A stretch of 64,000 nt of DNA from Vreelandella neptunia (GCF_022489065.1 NZ_JAKVTW010000011.1:83951-147950); one strand, 5' to 3'; numbered from the stretch's first letter, positions 28,702-38,922 are shown. The notes: generated by a model not told the origin, from the letters alone. A program made the numbers and translations.

Positions 28702-31700
28702 TTATCGCGCCGCGCGATTGGCCTGAAGCGTTCGCGTTAATAGCGCTCGCAGTGCCGCTGGTTTAACGGGTTTCAACAGCAGTTGATAACCCGCCCGCTT
28801 TATCTCTTCGGCGACCGCTTCGGTACGGTCAGCGGTAATCACAATCCCCGGCACTGCTCCCTCAAAACGTTCGCTGAGCGCCTCTAGCGCCATCAGGCCG
28901 GTGACTTCGTTATCCAGGTGATAGTCCGCCAGAATAGCGTCCGGGTCGCCATCCATATTGCGTAGAATCGATTTTGCTCCGCCGATACTCGTGGCAGTAA
29001 ACACCTCGCAGCCCCAGCCGCTGAGCATGGCGGTCATGCCTTCCAAAATCAGCGTTTCGTTATCGATACACACAATCCGTGTGCCGCTAAGTTTGTGACT
29101 GCCGCGCCGTGATTGGGGTTCAAGCTCTGTATCGCTGCCCTCCCGGGCAGTGACAATCGGTACGCTAACAGAGAAAACCGCGCCTTTACCCACCGTGGAA
29201 CGTACTTTGATGGGGTGATTGAGCACCCGGCTCATGCGGTCGGCAATGGATAGCCCCAGCCCCAGCCCTTTCTCGCTCTCTTTATGGCGAGACACCTGAT
29301 CCAAACGGCGGAACTCCTGGAAAATCTCGGTCAGTTTAGATTCATGTATACCAGGGCCGCTGTCCCATACTTCAATGGAGAGCCAGCCATTTTGGCGACG
29401 ACAGCCGAGCAGCACGCGGCCCTCTTGGGTGTAGCGAATGGCGTTGGATAAGAAGTTTTGTACGATACGGCGCAGCATCTGAGGATCGGAGTCGACCCAG
29501 AGATGGGTCGGCACGACTTCCAGATCCAGCCCTCGATCGTCTGCCATCACCTCAAACTCAGCGCGTAGCGGGCGAATGATATCCGCCAGGGCAAAGTGAC
29601 TGCGCCGCGGCGTTAACGCCCCAGCGTCCAGTTTGGAGATATCTAGCAGGGTGCTGAGCAGCTCCTCGGCGGCCTGCAGCGAGTTATCGATATGACCCAC
29701 GATGCGTTGCGTATCGGTGGTAGTCACGTTCTGCATTAAGGCGGAAGTAAACAGCCTTGCCGCGTTAAGCGGTTGCAATAAATCATGACTGGCAGCCGCC
29801 AAAAAGCGCGTTTTAGACGCGTTGGCATCTTCAGCCAATTGCTTAGCCTGGCGTAGGGCAAGCTCGGCTTCTGCGCGGACACGGTTCTCTTGACGTAACG
29901 CCGCGTTGGCTTCAGAGAGCGCCTGGGTACGTTCTCGCACACGCTCTTCCAGGGTTTCGTTGGTCTCCTTCAGGGCAATTTCGGCCTGGCGGCGTTCGGT
30001 AATATCCTGATAAAGGGCGAAAAAGCCGAGAATCGCCTGGCTATCGCCAAAGTGCGGCGTGTAAGTCACCAGCATATAGCGCATGGCGTCATTGACCCGC
30101 AGCGAAACTTCAAAGCTGACCCGCTCACCGTTCAGCGCACGGGCCACCCAGGGGGCGCGCTCTTCCGCTTGTTTCACCTGCAGTACGTCTTCAAAGCGGC
30201 GGCCGATGACCGCGTTACGGTCAATGCTGAAGGCCTGCTCGTAGGCGCGGTTGGTAAACAGATAACGGCACTCTTTATCGAAGTAGGCGATGAGGGCGGG
30301 CACATTGTCGGTATAGATCCGGATATTATTTTCCGAGCGGATCAGCGCCTCTTCGATGCGCTTCTGCTGGGTAATATCCTGGTAGGTGTACACAAAGCCA
30401 CCGCCGGGCATTGGATTGCCTTGCACTTCCAGCACGCTGCCGTCCTGGCGGTAGCGCACGTAGCGGTGGGGTTGGCCTTCGCGAATATTGTCGAGCAGTA
30501 GCTGTACGTGCTCTTCCGGGTCGCCGGGGCCATATTCGCCGTTGTGGGCGTTGTAGCGGAAGATACGGTCGATGGGAGCGCCAACGCGAATCAAGTGGTC
30601 AGGGAAGCGGAATAGCTCCAAATAGCGCTGGTTCCACACCACCAGGCGCAGATTCTGATCGACCACGCTGATGCCCTGGTTAATATTTTCGATGGTGGCC
30701 TGCAACAGCGCCCGGTTGAACTCCAATACCTGGGAGGCTTCATCGACAATCGAGATCACATCCGAGATGCCGATACCACGGCCCTGGAGCGCCGAGTTAA
30801 CCACGATCCGCGCTGATGAAGCGCCCAGCACCGAGGCCAGGAAGCGTTCGGTGAACTGAATAATGTCGATTGAGGCACGCGTGCCGTTATCTAGCGGTTT
30901 CCCGGCGCGTCGGGCGTAATCTTCAAAGGCGCGGTCTACCTGGCCAGCACCTAGGAAGCGCTCACAAAGCACTTTTAAGTCGCCCACCGTGGTGGCGCCG
31001 GTCCACGGGCGGTTTACCGAGGTTTGGCGGGTTTCCACGCTGTCCACAAACAGCGAGGCCTGAATACGCTCAACCACCCGCTGGGAGGTCACCTGGGAAA
31101 CAAAAATGTAGCAGAACAGGTTAACCCCAAGTGACAGCATCACACCGTGGGTAAAGCTGTCGCCTAAGTTGAGCCCAAACAGCGCAGTGGGAGATAGCCA
31201 GTTAAGCCCCAGTGGGCCGCCTTCAAGCCACATTGTTGGAAGCACGCCGGCATTGATCATAGCGGGTAATAACAGGCTATATACCCAGATGGCAAAGCCA
31301 GCGTTCATGCCGACAATGACCCCGAGGCGATTACCGCGCTTCCAGTAAAGCCCCCCAATCACCGCGGGTGCAAACTGGGCAGCGGCGGCAAACGACAGCA
31401 TGCCGATCGAGGCCAGCGAGGTGAACTCGGCAATCAGTTGGTAAAAGCCATAGGCCATGGCCAATACGGCCACGATGGTCAAGCGCCGCGCACGCAGTAC
31501 TAAGCGGCCATAATCCCGCGCCTTGGTATCAAACCAGCGCAACCGGAACAGTGCCGGAATAACGATCTCGTTGGAGATCATGATCGACACCGCCACCGCG
31601 GCCACAATCACCATGCCGGTAGCGGCCGAGAAACCGCCGATAAAGGTGAGTAGCGTCAGCCACTGATGGCCGGAAGCCATGGATAGCGCTAGTACGTAAG

Positions 31701-32643
31701 TATCGGGTTCTACGCCGCTTTCGGAAAATAGCAGTAAACCCGCCGCTGCCAATGGCACCACAAAAAAGGCGATCGCCAATAGGTAAAGCGGGAACAGCCA
31801 GCGCGCTTTGGTAGCGTCGTCAGGGTGAATGTTTTCGACCACCGCCACGTGGAATTGGCGCGGCAGACACAGAATGGCCAACATGGCGAGCAGGGTTTGC
31901 GCCCAGAAGCTCTGACCAAAATCTTGATTGGCGAGCTGGCGCTGGAGTTCAAGCTGGCTCTCCGCGTGCCCCATTAGCTCACCCAGGCCATCGAACATGC
32001 CCCAGGTAACAAAGGCGCCGAGCACGACAAAGGCGAGCAGCTTAACCAACGATTCAAACGCTACGGCGTGGATTAAGCCTTCGTGGTGTTCGGTGGCATC
32101 GGTGTGGCGGGTGCCAAATAAAATTGCAAAGATCGCCATCACGATCGCCACATAGAACGCCGTATCGCCAAACAGCGGCGTATGGGTGACATCGGAGGCG
32201 TCGGTGAGCACGCTAAAGGTGGTGGAAACCGCTTTTAGCTGTAGCGCGATGTAGGGCAGGGTGCCGACAAGGGCAACTAAGCTGGCAAAGGCGGCTAGTG
32301 ACTGGGTTTTACCGTAACGCGAGGCGATAAAGTCAGCAATCGACGTGACGTTTTGGTGCTTGGCAACGCGAATCATCTTGGCTAACACTGGCCAAAACAG
32401 CAAAAACGTCAGGATAGGGCCAACGAAGATGCTCGCAAATGACCAGCCTGCGGTCGCCGCTTGGCCCACTGCGCCGTAAAATGTCCACGAGGTGCAGTAG
32501 ATCGCCAGTGCCAAGCTATAAATGATCGGCCTTCGCCGTGTCGCACCGTGGGTACGTGCACGGCGGTCACCATACCAAGCGATACCAAATAAAACGGCAA
32601 TATAGAGAAGCGATACCGCGACCAGTAGCCCGCCGTGAAACAT
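28702..32643 (-). CDS. crbS: Hybrid sensor kinase with sodium/solute-symporter sensor domain, CrbS-like
   Basis: The protein is 1313 aa from the ATG at 32643, which has GGGGAGAAAGG upstream. A sodium/solute symporter-like membrane domain with about 13 helices fills roughly residues 1-520. PAS domains lie near 640-760 and 770-890, with a coiled coil after them. The His-kinase H-box AASHDLLQPLN has His953, the ATPase shows VQNFLSNAIRYT and GLGLGLSIADRM, and a C-terminal receiver contains DAILADYHL. This is the CrbS/MxtR layout, thought to sense acetate metabolism or transport. It faces crbR tail to tail and lies upstream of the actP cluster. Confidence 0.88.
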   Translation of the reverse strand: MFHGGLLVAVSLLYIAVLFGIAWYGDRRARTHGATRRRPIIYSLALAIYCTSWTFYGAVGQAATAGWSFASIFVGPILTFLLFWPVLAKMIRVAKHQNVTSIADFIASRYGKTQSLAAFASLVALVGTLPYIALQLKAVSTTFSVLTDASDVTHTPLFGDTAFYVAIVMAIFAILFGTRHTDATEHHEGLIHAVAFESLVKLLAFVVLGAFVTWGMFDGLGELMGHAESQLELQRQLANQDFGQSFWAQTLLAMLAILCLPRQFHVAVVENIHPDDATKARWLFPLYLLAIAFFVVPLAAAGLLLFSESGVEPDTYVLALSMASGHQWLTLLTFIGGFSAATGMVIVAAVAVSIMISNEIVIPALFRLRWFDTKARDYGRLVLRARRLTIVAVLAMAYGFYQLIAEFTSLASIGMLSFAAAAQFAPAVIGGLYWKRGNRLGVIVGMNAGFAIWVYSLLLPAMINAGVLPTMWLEGGPLGLNWLSPTALFGLNLGDSFTHGVMLSLGVNLFCYIFVSQVTSQRVVERIQASLFVDSVETRQTSVNRPWTGATTVGDLKVLCERFLGAGQVDRAFEDYARRAGKPLDNGTRASIDIIQFTERFLASVLGASSARIVVNSALQGRGIGISDVISIVDEASQVLEFNRALLQATIENINQGISVVDQNLRLVVWNQRYLELFRFPDHLIRVGAPIDRIFRYNAHNGEYGPGDPEEHVQLLLDNIREGQPHRYVRYRQDGSVLEVQGNPMPGGGFVYTYQDITQQKRIEEALIRSENNIRIYTDNVPALIAYFDKECRYLFTNRAYEQAFSIDRNAVIGRRFEDVLQVKQAEERAPWVARALNGERVSFEVSLRVNDAMRYMLVTYTPHFGDSQAILGFFALYQDITERRQAEIALKETNETLEERVRERTQALSEANAALRQENRVRAEAELALRQAKQLAEDANASKTRFLAAASHDLLQPLNAARLFTSALMQNVTTTDTQRIVGHIDNSLQAAEELLSTLLDISKLDAGALTPRRSHFALADIIRPLRAEFEVMADDRGLDLEVVPTHLWVDSDPQMLRRIVQNFLSNAIRYTQEGRVLLGCRRQNGWLSIEVWDSGPGIHESKLTEIFQEFRRLDQVSRHKESEKGLGLGLSIADRMSRVLNHPIKVRSTVGKGAVFSVSVPIVTAREGSDTELEPQSRRGSHKLSGTRIVCIDNETLILEGMTAMLSGWGCEVFTATSIGGAKSILRNMDGDPDAILADYHLDNEVTGLMALEALSERFEGAVPGIVITADRTEAVAEEIKRAGYQLLLKPVKPAALRALLTRTLQANRAAR

Positions 32644-32779
32644 GCCTTTCTCCCCGCCAGAGTGTGGTGCGCTAATCAAAAGGCTTCATTCTAGGCGAAA
32701 CAGCGGGCCGTGTACGACCATTCCCTCGGCTTGTTTACACCACAGACTTATTTAACTATTTATTTAGTGATTTATTTAG

Positions 32780-33289
32780 CTATGCGCACACATTGTTGAG
32801 TAGCGGTGAGGTTTCGCGCAGCGTGCGAATCTCTTCCAGCATGGGCTCGCGGGTCTCTTCATCCAACGGTACTAATTCGCGGTTATCACAATTGAGTAAG
32901 TAGGGCTGGGTGATCAAGATATCTGTGTGGTGACGCTCAAACTGATAAAGAATAAATTCTGCTAAGCGAGTGCCATCCTGCTCGCTCGTGCGAATATTTT
33001 CGCTGTCAATCATGCTGAATTTGGTGGTCATGGGAATGGCAAAGGTCCATGGGCGCCATACTGCTGTACTGCTCTCCGTTGATATCACCGTAGCGGTCTC
33101 GGGAAGCTGCGCCTGCTTGTGTTCAAACCAGCTGTACTCGACCTGTATTTGATAGGCCAACATGCCCAGCCCACCGCAGACCGGTACGATCCACTTGGGG
33201 AGTCGCTTACCGCTCAGTGTGCGAAGTATTAAGCCAATCCCTGCCGCCGCGAGGCCAGCAAAAACAGCGGCGATCAAATGCCAAATCAT
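32780..33289 (-). CDS. Conserved membrane-anchored protein of unknown function
   Basis: The 169-aa product has two N-terminal hydrophobic segments (MIWHLIAAVFAGLAAAGIGLIL and KWIVPVCGGLGMLAYQI). A soluble domain of about 115 residues follows, with three cysteines and no motif I know. AAGGATAT precedes the ATG. It sits between crbS and actP on the same strand, but a terminator separates it from actP, so a link to acetate is only positional. Confidence 0.6.
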   Translation of the reverse strand: MIWHLIAAVFAGLAAAGIGLILRTLSGKRLPKWIVPVCGGLGMLAYQIQVEYSWFEHKQAQLPETATVISTESSTAVWRPWTFAIPMTTKFSMIDSENIRTSEQDGTRLAEFILYQFERHHTDILITQPYLLNCDNRELVPLDEETREPMLEEIRTLRETSPLLNNVCA

Positions 33290-33326
33290 AAAATATCCTT
33301 TCCAAAAGCCGTCTATAAGAGCTGTC

Positions 33327-33364
33327 TATAAAAGCCATCGGGCCTCCCGAAGGAAGCCCGATGG
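33327..33364 (-). terminator. Rho-independent terminator of the actP operon
   Basis: On the minus strand CCATCGGGC pairs with GCCCGATGG around a loop containing CTTCCTTCGGGAG, then CTTTTAT follows. This marks the end of the DUF485-actP transcript. Confidence 0.85.
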
Positions 33365-33422
33365 TAAGGTCGATTCCTAAGCGATATCACGACACTGCGA
33401 TAACGCCAGGAAAGAGTATGAC

Positions 33423-35204
33423 TTAGTGATCGATCGCCACACCAGCACCTTTTGGATAGCGAACGCTTTCCACCAGATCCTGAATTTCCTGTGGCGGTGC
33501 AGCGGTCACTCTGGAGACCGCAAAGGCAACGGCGAAGTTAATCATCGCGCCGACGGCACCGAAGGAGAGCGGCGAAATGCCCAAGATCCAGTTATCCGGC
33601 GTGTTAGCCAGCATATTGGTGCCCGGTACGAAGAACCAGCCCAGGTAGGTGAAGATATACAGCAGGGTACAAATCAAGCCTGCCAGCATACCGGACACTG
33701 CGCCTGGGCTGTTCATCCGCTTGGAGAAGATACCCATCATCAGCGCGGGGAACAGTGATGCACCGGCGATACCAAAGGCCAACGCCACCGTTTGTGCCGC
33801 AAACCCTGGCGGATTAAGCCCCAGATAGGTGGCCAGTAGAATCGCGCCGCCCATGGAGATTCGCGCTGCTAACATTTCGCCTTTTTCGGAGATCTTCGGG
33901 TTGATCATGGTCTTGATCAAATCGTGACTGATCGCCGAAGAGATCGCCAGTAGCAAGCCAGCTGCGGTAGAGAGCGCCGCGGCGATACCGCCTGCTGCGA
34001 TCAAGCCAATGACCCAGCCGGGTAAGTTGGCAATTTCCGGGTTGGCGAGTACCAGGATATCGTTATTAACAGTTAGCTCGTTACCTTCCCAGCCACGGTC
34101 AGAATAGTCGGTAGCATCGTTATACATCTGGATACGACCGTCATTGTTCAGGTCATTGAAGCTGATAAGACCTGTTTCTTCCCATGTGCGAACCCAGTCT
34201 GGACGCTCTTCATACAGAATCGGGTTTTGCGCAGCCTCTTCGTAGTTCTCAACCTGTCCCGCCATTTCGGGGTACACGGTGGTCGCCAAGTTCAGACGTG
34301 CCATCGAACCAACGGCTGGCGCGGTAAGGTAGAGCAGGGCAATAAACACCAGTGCCCAACCAGCAGACCAGCGTGCGTCGGCCACTTTCGGTACGGTGAA
34401 AAAGCGAATGATAACGTGGGGCAGACCGGCAGTACCGACCATCAACGACAGGGTGAACAGCACCATGTTGAGCTTGTTGTCCACATCGGCAGTGTAATCC
34501 CGAAAGCCAAGTGCGCTAACCACGTCATCCAGTTTAGCCAGCAGCGGAATGCCGGATTCGGTATGCGTACTGAACATGCCGAACATCGGAATCGGGTTGC
34601 CGGTCAACTGGAACGCAATAAACACGGCTGGGATGGTGTAAGCGATAATCAGAACAATGTATTGCGCCACCTGGGTGTAGGTGATGCCCTTCATGCCGCC
34701 GAATACGGCGTAAAGGAATACGATCAACGCGGCTAGCCAGATACCCCAAGTGTTGCTGACTTCAAGGAAGCGCGAGAACGCAACGCCCGCACCGGTCATC
34801 TGACCGATTACATAGGTGACTGACGCCACAATCAAACACACGATCGCTACCAAGCGAGCGGTGTTGCTGTAGAAGCGGTCACCAATGAAGTCGGGCACGG
34901 TGAACTTACCAAACTTACGCAGGTAAGGGGCTAATAGCATCGCCAGGATAACGTAGCCACCGGTCCAGCCCATTAGGAAAGTAGAGTTAGCGTAGCCGCC
35001 GGAGGCCAGCAGGCCTGCCATTGAGATAAACGATGCCGCTGACATCCAGTCAGCCGCGGTCGCCATCCCGTTGGTGATCGGGTGAACGCCGCCGCCCGCG
35101 ACATAGAAGTCTTTCGTCGAGCCTGCTCGTGCCCAAATCGCAATGCCGATATAGAGGGCAAAGGAGGAGCCTACGAACAGTAGGTTAATTGCAAACTGGC
35201 TCAT
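33423..35204 (-). CDS. actP: Cation/acetate symporter ActP
   Basis: ActP imports acetate with a cation. The 593-aa protein has about 13-14 hydrophobic segments, beginning FAINLLFVGSSFALYIGIAIW. The sodium/solute symporter features TKDFYVAGGGVHPITNGMATAADWMSAASF and AAGGIAAALSTAAGLLLAISSAISHD are present. A soluble insert near residues 310-375 is rich in Asp/Glu/Asn. It starts 6 bases after the DUF485 gene, its usual partner, and lies near acs and crbRS. Confidence 0.93.
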   Translation of the reverse strand: MSQFAINLLFVGSSFALYIGIAIWARAGSTKDFYVAGGGVHPITNGMATAADWMSAASFISMAGLLASGGYANSTFLMGWTGGYVILAMLLAPYLRKFGKFTVPDFIGDRFYSNTARLVAIVCLIVASVTYVIGQMTGAGVAFSRFLEVSNTWGIWLAALIVFLYAVFGGMKGITYTQVAQYIVLIIAYTIPAVFIAFQLTGNPIPMFGMFSTHTESGIPLLAKLDDVVSALGFRDYTADVDNKLNMVLFTLSLMVGTAGLPHVIIRFFTVPKVADARWSAGWALVFIALLYLTAPAVGSMARLNLATTVYPEMAGQVENYEEAAQNPILYEERPDWVRTWEETGLISFNDLNNDGRIQMYNDATDYSDRGWEGNELTVNNDILVLANPEIANLPGWVIGLIAAGGIAAALSTAAGLLLAISSAISHDLIKTMINPKISEKGEMLAARISMGGAILLATYLGLNPPGFAAQTVALAFGIAGASLFPALMMGIFSKRMNSPGAVSGMLAGLICTLLYIFTYLGWFFVPGTNMLANTPDNWILGISPLSFGAVGAMINFAVAFAVSRVTAAPPQEIQDLVESVRYPKGAGVAIDH

Positions 35205-35210
35205 ACCGGC

Positions 35211-35471
35211 TTACTCCCCAAGTCCAAATTTTTGATCGAGCTTATTCATCTTCCAGGCATAGAAGAAGATCAGCACGATAAACGTTAAAATGGAGCCCTG
35301 TTGTGCAAACCAGAAGCCAAGATCGGTGCCGCCAACCGGAATACCGGCGAGCAGTGGGCGAAACAGGATTGCGCATCCGTAAGAAACAAATGCCCAAACA
35401 GCTAGGCATCCGAAAATTAACCGGACGTTAGCTTTCCAGTATTCAGCAGCATTGGTTTTGTCGTCTGCCAT
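35211..35471 (-). CDS. yjcH: DUF485 family membrane protein, YjcH-like
   Basis: The 86-aa protein has two membrane helices (LIFGCLAVWAFVSYGCAIL and GSILTFIVLIFFYAWKM) and the short C-terminus KLDQKFG typical of DUF485, which nearly always precedes actP. The ATG at 35471 was chosen because GGAGAG lies 7 bases upstream. Confidence 0.92.
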   Translation of the reverse strand: MADDKTNAAEYWKANVRLIFGCLAVWAFVSYGCAILFRPLLAGIPVGGTDLGFWFAQQGSILTFIVLIFFYAWKMNKLDQKFGLGE

Positions 35472-36150
35472 TGTGTTGCTCTCCACTTGTGATTTTTAAG
35501 GTTGGGAAAGTTCACGAGGAATAGCGTGTGACCCATCAGGGCAATCGCACGTCGAAAGCCACTCAATCGTAAGGAGTGGTGAGCCAGCTTTTGTCAGCAC
35601 GTCACCTTATTATTCGATATGAAATTTCGAGTTAGTTAGTGACGTGCGATTACCCTGCATGACTCATTGTTAATACTGGGCAATAAACGTCAAAAAATAA
35701 ATCCCAGACTTTGGTATCAATATACCCTTTAAACGCCTTTCTTGTTTTTCATGTGATTGAAAATTCGAATTTTTAGACGCTGTTTAAGCGAAATTTGTAG
35801 GCGTTTGTAGAGCTATAGGACGATAGTCTAGTGAGCAAATAAAAGTGGTTATTGGCTACTTTAAATACATGTATTGGGTTTTAAGGCTAAACGTCGTTAG
35901 TAAGTGTTGATACTTTGGTCTCGTATCAAAAGTCGCTTCGACCTTAGCGTGATAGCTAAAGGTATAACAACGTTATACTTGCTACTTGGGAAGTGAATCC
36001 TTTATACCCGTAGAGCCACCTTCACATAATAACCGATAACAGTTTTGAAGCGTTGGAATGATATCCTTTGATGTGACTCAATATCCGGCGGAGTTTGTGT
36101 TTAAGTCTGTTTTTTTCTAGTTCGCCTTTAGTTGAATGAGGTCATGCAAA
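35472..36150. promoter_or_regulatory. Divergent promoter region between actP operon and DUF294 gene
   Basis: This 680-base AT-rich region has no gene. It contains GGTATcaatATACC (35713-35726) and TTGATAC-N9-GTATCAA (35907-35929). Both are inverted repeats sharing the GATAC/GTATC core also found upstream of acs, so they may be operators for the acetate regulator. No promoter boxes are strong enough to assign alone. Confidence 0.45.
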
Positions 36151-37980
36151 ATGGTTGATGTGGATCTATCCCAACTGCCGTTCACGCTTCTTGATGATGA
36201 AGGGCGTGACCACATTCGCCGTGGTATTGATCTGGCCTATTTTGATCGCGACGAAATAATTTTAGAAACCGGTCAAGCAGGTGAATTTGTTTTTCTGATA
36301 CATAAAGGTGAGGTGGCGGAAATTGATCCTACACTGCCCTCGTCCACCACACGTATTGGTCACTATACGGCGGGGGATCTGTTTGGTGCGATCAGCATCC
36401 TCAATGGTAAAAGCCGTTATCGCTTTAAAGCTGAGCAGGAGTGCCTTTGCTATCTCCTGCCCAAGGCGCTGTTTCAGCAGCTGTGCCGTCATTACCCTGA
36501 CTTTAGTGATTTTTTCCGCCAGTCGTTGACGCATAAAGCGCGCTTACTGACCGAAAAGCGCGCCGAAGGGGGCGTCACCATGGCGGGCTTTATGCTGGCC
36601 AAGGTCAGTGAGTGCATGCGTGAGCCGCTACTCATGGCGGCGTCTACTGATATCGCCAGCGCAGTGAAACAGCTCAACGAAAGCCACGCCGACAGCCTGC
36701 TAGTAGAGACCCAGGGCAAGCTGGGCATGGTGACTAAAACTGACCTGCTCAATGGGCTGGTGTTAGGCGGTAGCACGGTGTCATCGCCGGTTGATGAAAT
36801 CGCTCATTTTAATCTGGTGACCGTCGCGCCGGATCAGTACCTGTTTGAAGTATTGGTATTGATGACACGGCACAAAGTGACGCGGGTAGTGGTGCTCGAG
36901 CAAAACGCTTTAAAAGGTGTTGTCGAACTCACCGACGTGCTGAGCTATTTCTCAAGCCGCAGCTACGTGGTGAGTTTGCAGGTCGAACAGGCGGGCAGTT
37001 TAGAGGCGCTGTCGGCGGCCAGCCAGCGTACGCCAGAGCTGGTCAAAGCGCTGATGGCCCAGGGCGTAAAGCTGCGCTTTGCGATGGATCTATTGGCGGC
37101 GCTGAACGGTCGTATCATGAGCAAGGCCTGGGAGTTCACCATTGATGAGCACTACCGCGAACAGAGCTGCATGATGGTGATGGGCAGTGAAGGGCGAGGC
37201 GAGCAAATCCTTAAAACAGACCAGGATAATGGTTTGATTTTAGCGGATGATGCGCAGTGGCCGGACCTTGCCAGCCACATGCAAACGCTTACTGACACCC
37301 TGATACAGCTCGGCTACCCGCCATGCCCTGGCAATATTATGGTGTCCAACCCTGAGTGGGTGGCAACGGTATCCCAGTGGAAAGGCAATATTGCCAAGTG
37401 GGCCAGGGAGCGTGACGGCGATAGCTTGATGAAGCTTGCGATTATGCTCGATGCCCATGCCGTTGCAGGTAACCCCAGCCTGCTTGCAAGCGTACGCGAA
37501 GAGCTATTTGAACGCTGCTCGGGCGATGAACTGCTGCTCTCTTACTTTGCCCGCACGGCGCTGCGTTTTTCGACGCCATTAACGCTGTTCGGCTCGTTGA
37601 AAAAGCCCCAGCACGGTATCGATATCAAAAAAGGTGGCATCTTCCCCATTGTTCACGGCGTGCGCACCATGGCGCTGGAGCGACGGATCAAAGCCACCTC
37701 GACACTGGATCGTTTAGACGCGCTGGCTGCCGATGGCCGATTGGATCGCCGCTTTGCTGACGATCTGGGCGAAGCGCTGGCGCTGTTTTCCGAGCTACGC
37801 CTCAAGCAGCAACTCAATGCCTTAGAGGCAACCAGCACGTCGCAAGAGGCGAACCGCACCAACCGTGTCGTGGTGCAAACCCTCTCTTCGCTCGAACGTG
37901 ACCTTTTACGTGAAGCACTGCACATTGTTAAAGACTTTAAGCAGCGGCTTTCCCATCGTTATCATCTGGAGTATTCGTGA
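36151..37980 (+). CDS. Cyclic-nucleotide-binding/CBS/DUF294 putative nucleotidyltransferase
   Basis: The 609-aa cytoplasmic protein begins with a cNMP-binding-like domain (residues 10-120, ETGQAGEFVFLIHKGEVAEI). Two CBS domains follow near 145-285. The GlnD-like DUF294 nucleotidyltransferase core contains GSEGRGEQILKTDQD (about residues 345-360) and a C-terminal helical domain completes it. Such proteins are thought to be signalling enzymes; in several bacteria they stand divergent from acetate permease genes, as here. The ATG 36151 is favoured by GAGG upstream over an ATG 15 bases earlier. It overlaps the next gene by 4 bases (GTGA). Confidence 0.85.
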   Translation: MVDVDLSQLPFTLLDDEGRDHIRRGIDLAYFDRDEIILETGQAGEFVFLIHKGEVAEIDPTLPSSTTRIGHYTAGDLFGAISILNGKSRYRFKAEQECLCYLLPKALFQQLCRHYPDFSDFFRQSLTHKARLLTEKRAEGGVTMAGFMLAKVSECMREPLLMAASTDIASAVKQLNESHADSLLVETQGKLGMVTKTDLLNGLVLGGSTVSSPVDEIAHFNLVTVAPDQYLFEVLVLMTRHKVTRVVVLEQNALKGVVELTDVLSYFSSRSYVVSLQVEQAGSLEALSAASQRTPELVKALMAQGVKLRFAMDLLAALNGRIMSKAWEFTIDEHYREQSCMMVMGSEGRGEQILKTDQDNGLILADDAQWPDLASHMQTLTDTLIQLGYPPCPGNIMVSNPEWVATVSQWKGNIAKWARERDGDSLMKLAIMLDAHAVAGNPSLLASVREELFERCSGDELLLSYFARTALRFSTPLTLFGSLKKPQHGIDIKKGGIFPIVHGVRTMALERRIKATSTLDRLDALAADGRLDRRFADDLGEALALFSELRLKQQLNALEATSTSQEANRTNRVVVQTLSSLERDLLREALHIVKDFKQRLSHRYHLEYS

Positions 37981-38639
37981 CCGGAATGCGGCTGTTAGAT
38001 CGACACGTGGCACTCTTTAGCGGTTCCCTGCGTACCTTGCTGCGCCGCGAAAGCGACCGGCGTCGCTGTGCTGACACTCCTTACGCCTGGCTATTTCAAC
38101 CCTATATGGGCGATGAGCTGGTAGCGCTCGCTTGCATGGCAACGCCAACGGCATCTGCACCGGTGATTAGTCTGGCAGCCGTGGTGTTGAGCCAGCAGCA
38201 TGTGCGAACCAGCCGGGCCTTTGTGCTGACCTTAGGCACGCCGGGGCAGGCTGAGAATGCGTCATTGCGTCGCCATCACTTACTCTGCCAAGCTGGGGAA
38301 GTGACTTCCCCCAACAGTGACAATCTAAATGCGTTGGTCGAGTTTATCGGCAATCGACCGATTGTTGGCTGGCAGTTAGATCAGAGGATTGGGGCGTTGA
38401 ATACACTGCTGAGCGAGCGGTTGGATTTCGCGCTTCCCAATGCCCAGGTCGATGTGGCAAAACTGCACCAGCGCCAACTGCGGCGTTTGCACCCGGAGGT
38501 CGAGGCACCCAGTAGCTTTACCCAGGCGCTGGCGTGTTGGCAGGTGCCCACGATGGGCATGCAAAGCATGCTAGGCGAAGCGACGGCGAGCGCGCTGCTG
38601 TATATGCGCCTGCAGCGTGTGATGGCAGAGGCTGCTTAG
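37977..38639 (+). CDS. DnaQ-fold exonuclease-like protein, probably catalytically dead
   Basis: In related loci the DUF294 gene is followed by a 3'-5' exonuclease of the DnaQ fold. This 220-aa GTG-started product has the expected length and coupling. NALVEFIGNRPIVGWQLDQRI fits motif II and MQSMLGEATASALLYMRL fits motif III. The catalytic DxE of motif I is not visible (VALACMATPTASAPVIS), and the motif III His-Asp pair is replaced by Leu-Gly-Glu. It is probably a structural or regulatory remnant of the enzyme. The assignment rests on weak similarity plus synteny. Confidence 0.6.
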   Translation: MTGMRLLDRHVALFSGSLRTLLRRESDRRRCADTPYAWLFQPYMGDELVALACMATPTASAPVISLAAVVLSQQHVRTSRAFVLTLGTPGQAENASLRRHHLLCQAGEVTSPNSDNLNALVEFIGNRPIVGWQLDQRIGALNTLLSERLDFALPNAQVDVAKLHQRQLRRLHPEVEAPSSFTQALACWQVPTMGMQSMLGEATASALLYMRLQRVMAEAA

Positions 38640-38922
38640 TGGCAGCTATCGTAGTGCCGAGGAAAGGCTTCCGTGAGGGCGCTGTGAACCCATCCCTGGG
38701 CGCTACTTTTTCCATCTGACCGCCATGGATGACGGAAATGCTGGAATGGTCGGGAACATTTTCCGGCCCTGGAAAAAGACCCTCGCTTCAACCTGCCCTC
38801 GCACCGCGTAAGGTGTAGTGGTCAGGGCAGTCATTTTACATTGCGATATCTTGGATGGTTCTCTCTGAGTAGTTGGGTCTGGGCGGTGAGTGTTGTTAGA
38901 ATAGCAGCCACTTTTTTCTTGA
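38640..38922. other. Intergenic region upstream of ttcA
   Basis: CTTTTTCCA (38706-38714) and TGGAAAAAG (38770-38778) are inverted repeats. No gene is seen; the ttcA promoter must be here (a TTAGAAT-like box is near 38894). Confidence 0.4.
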
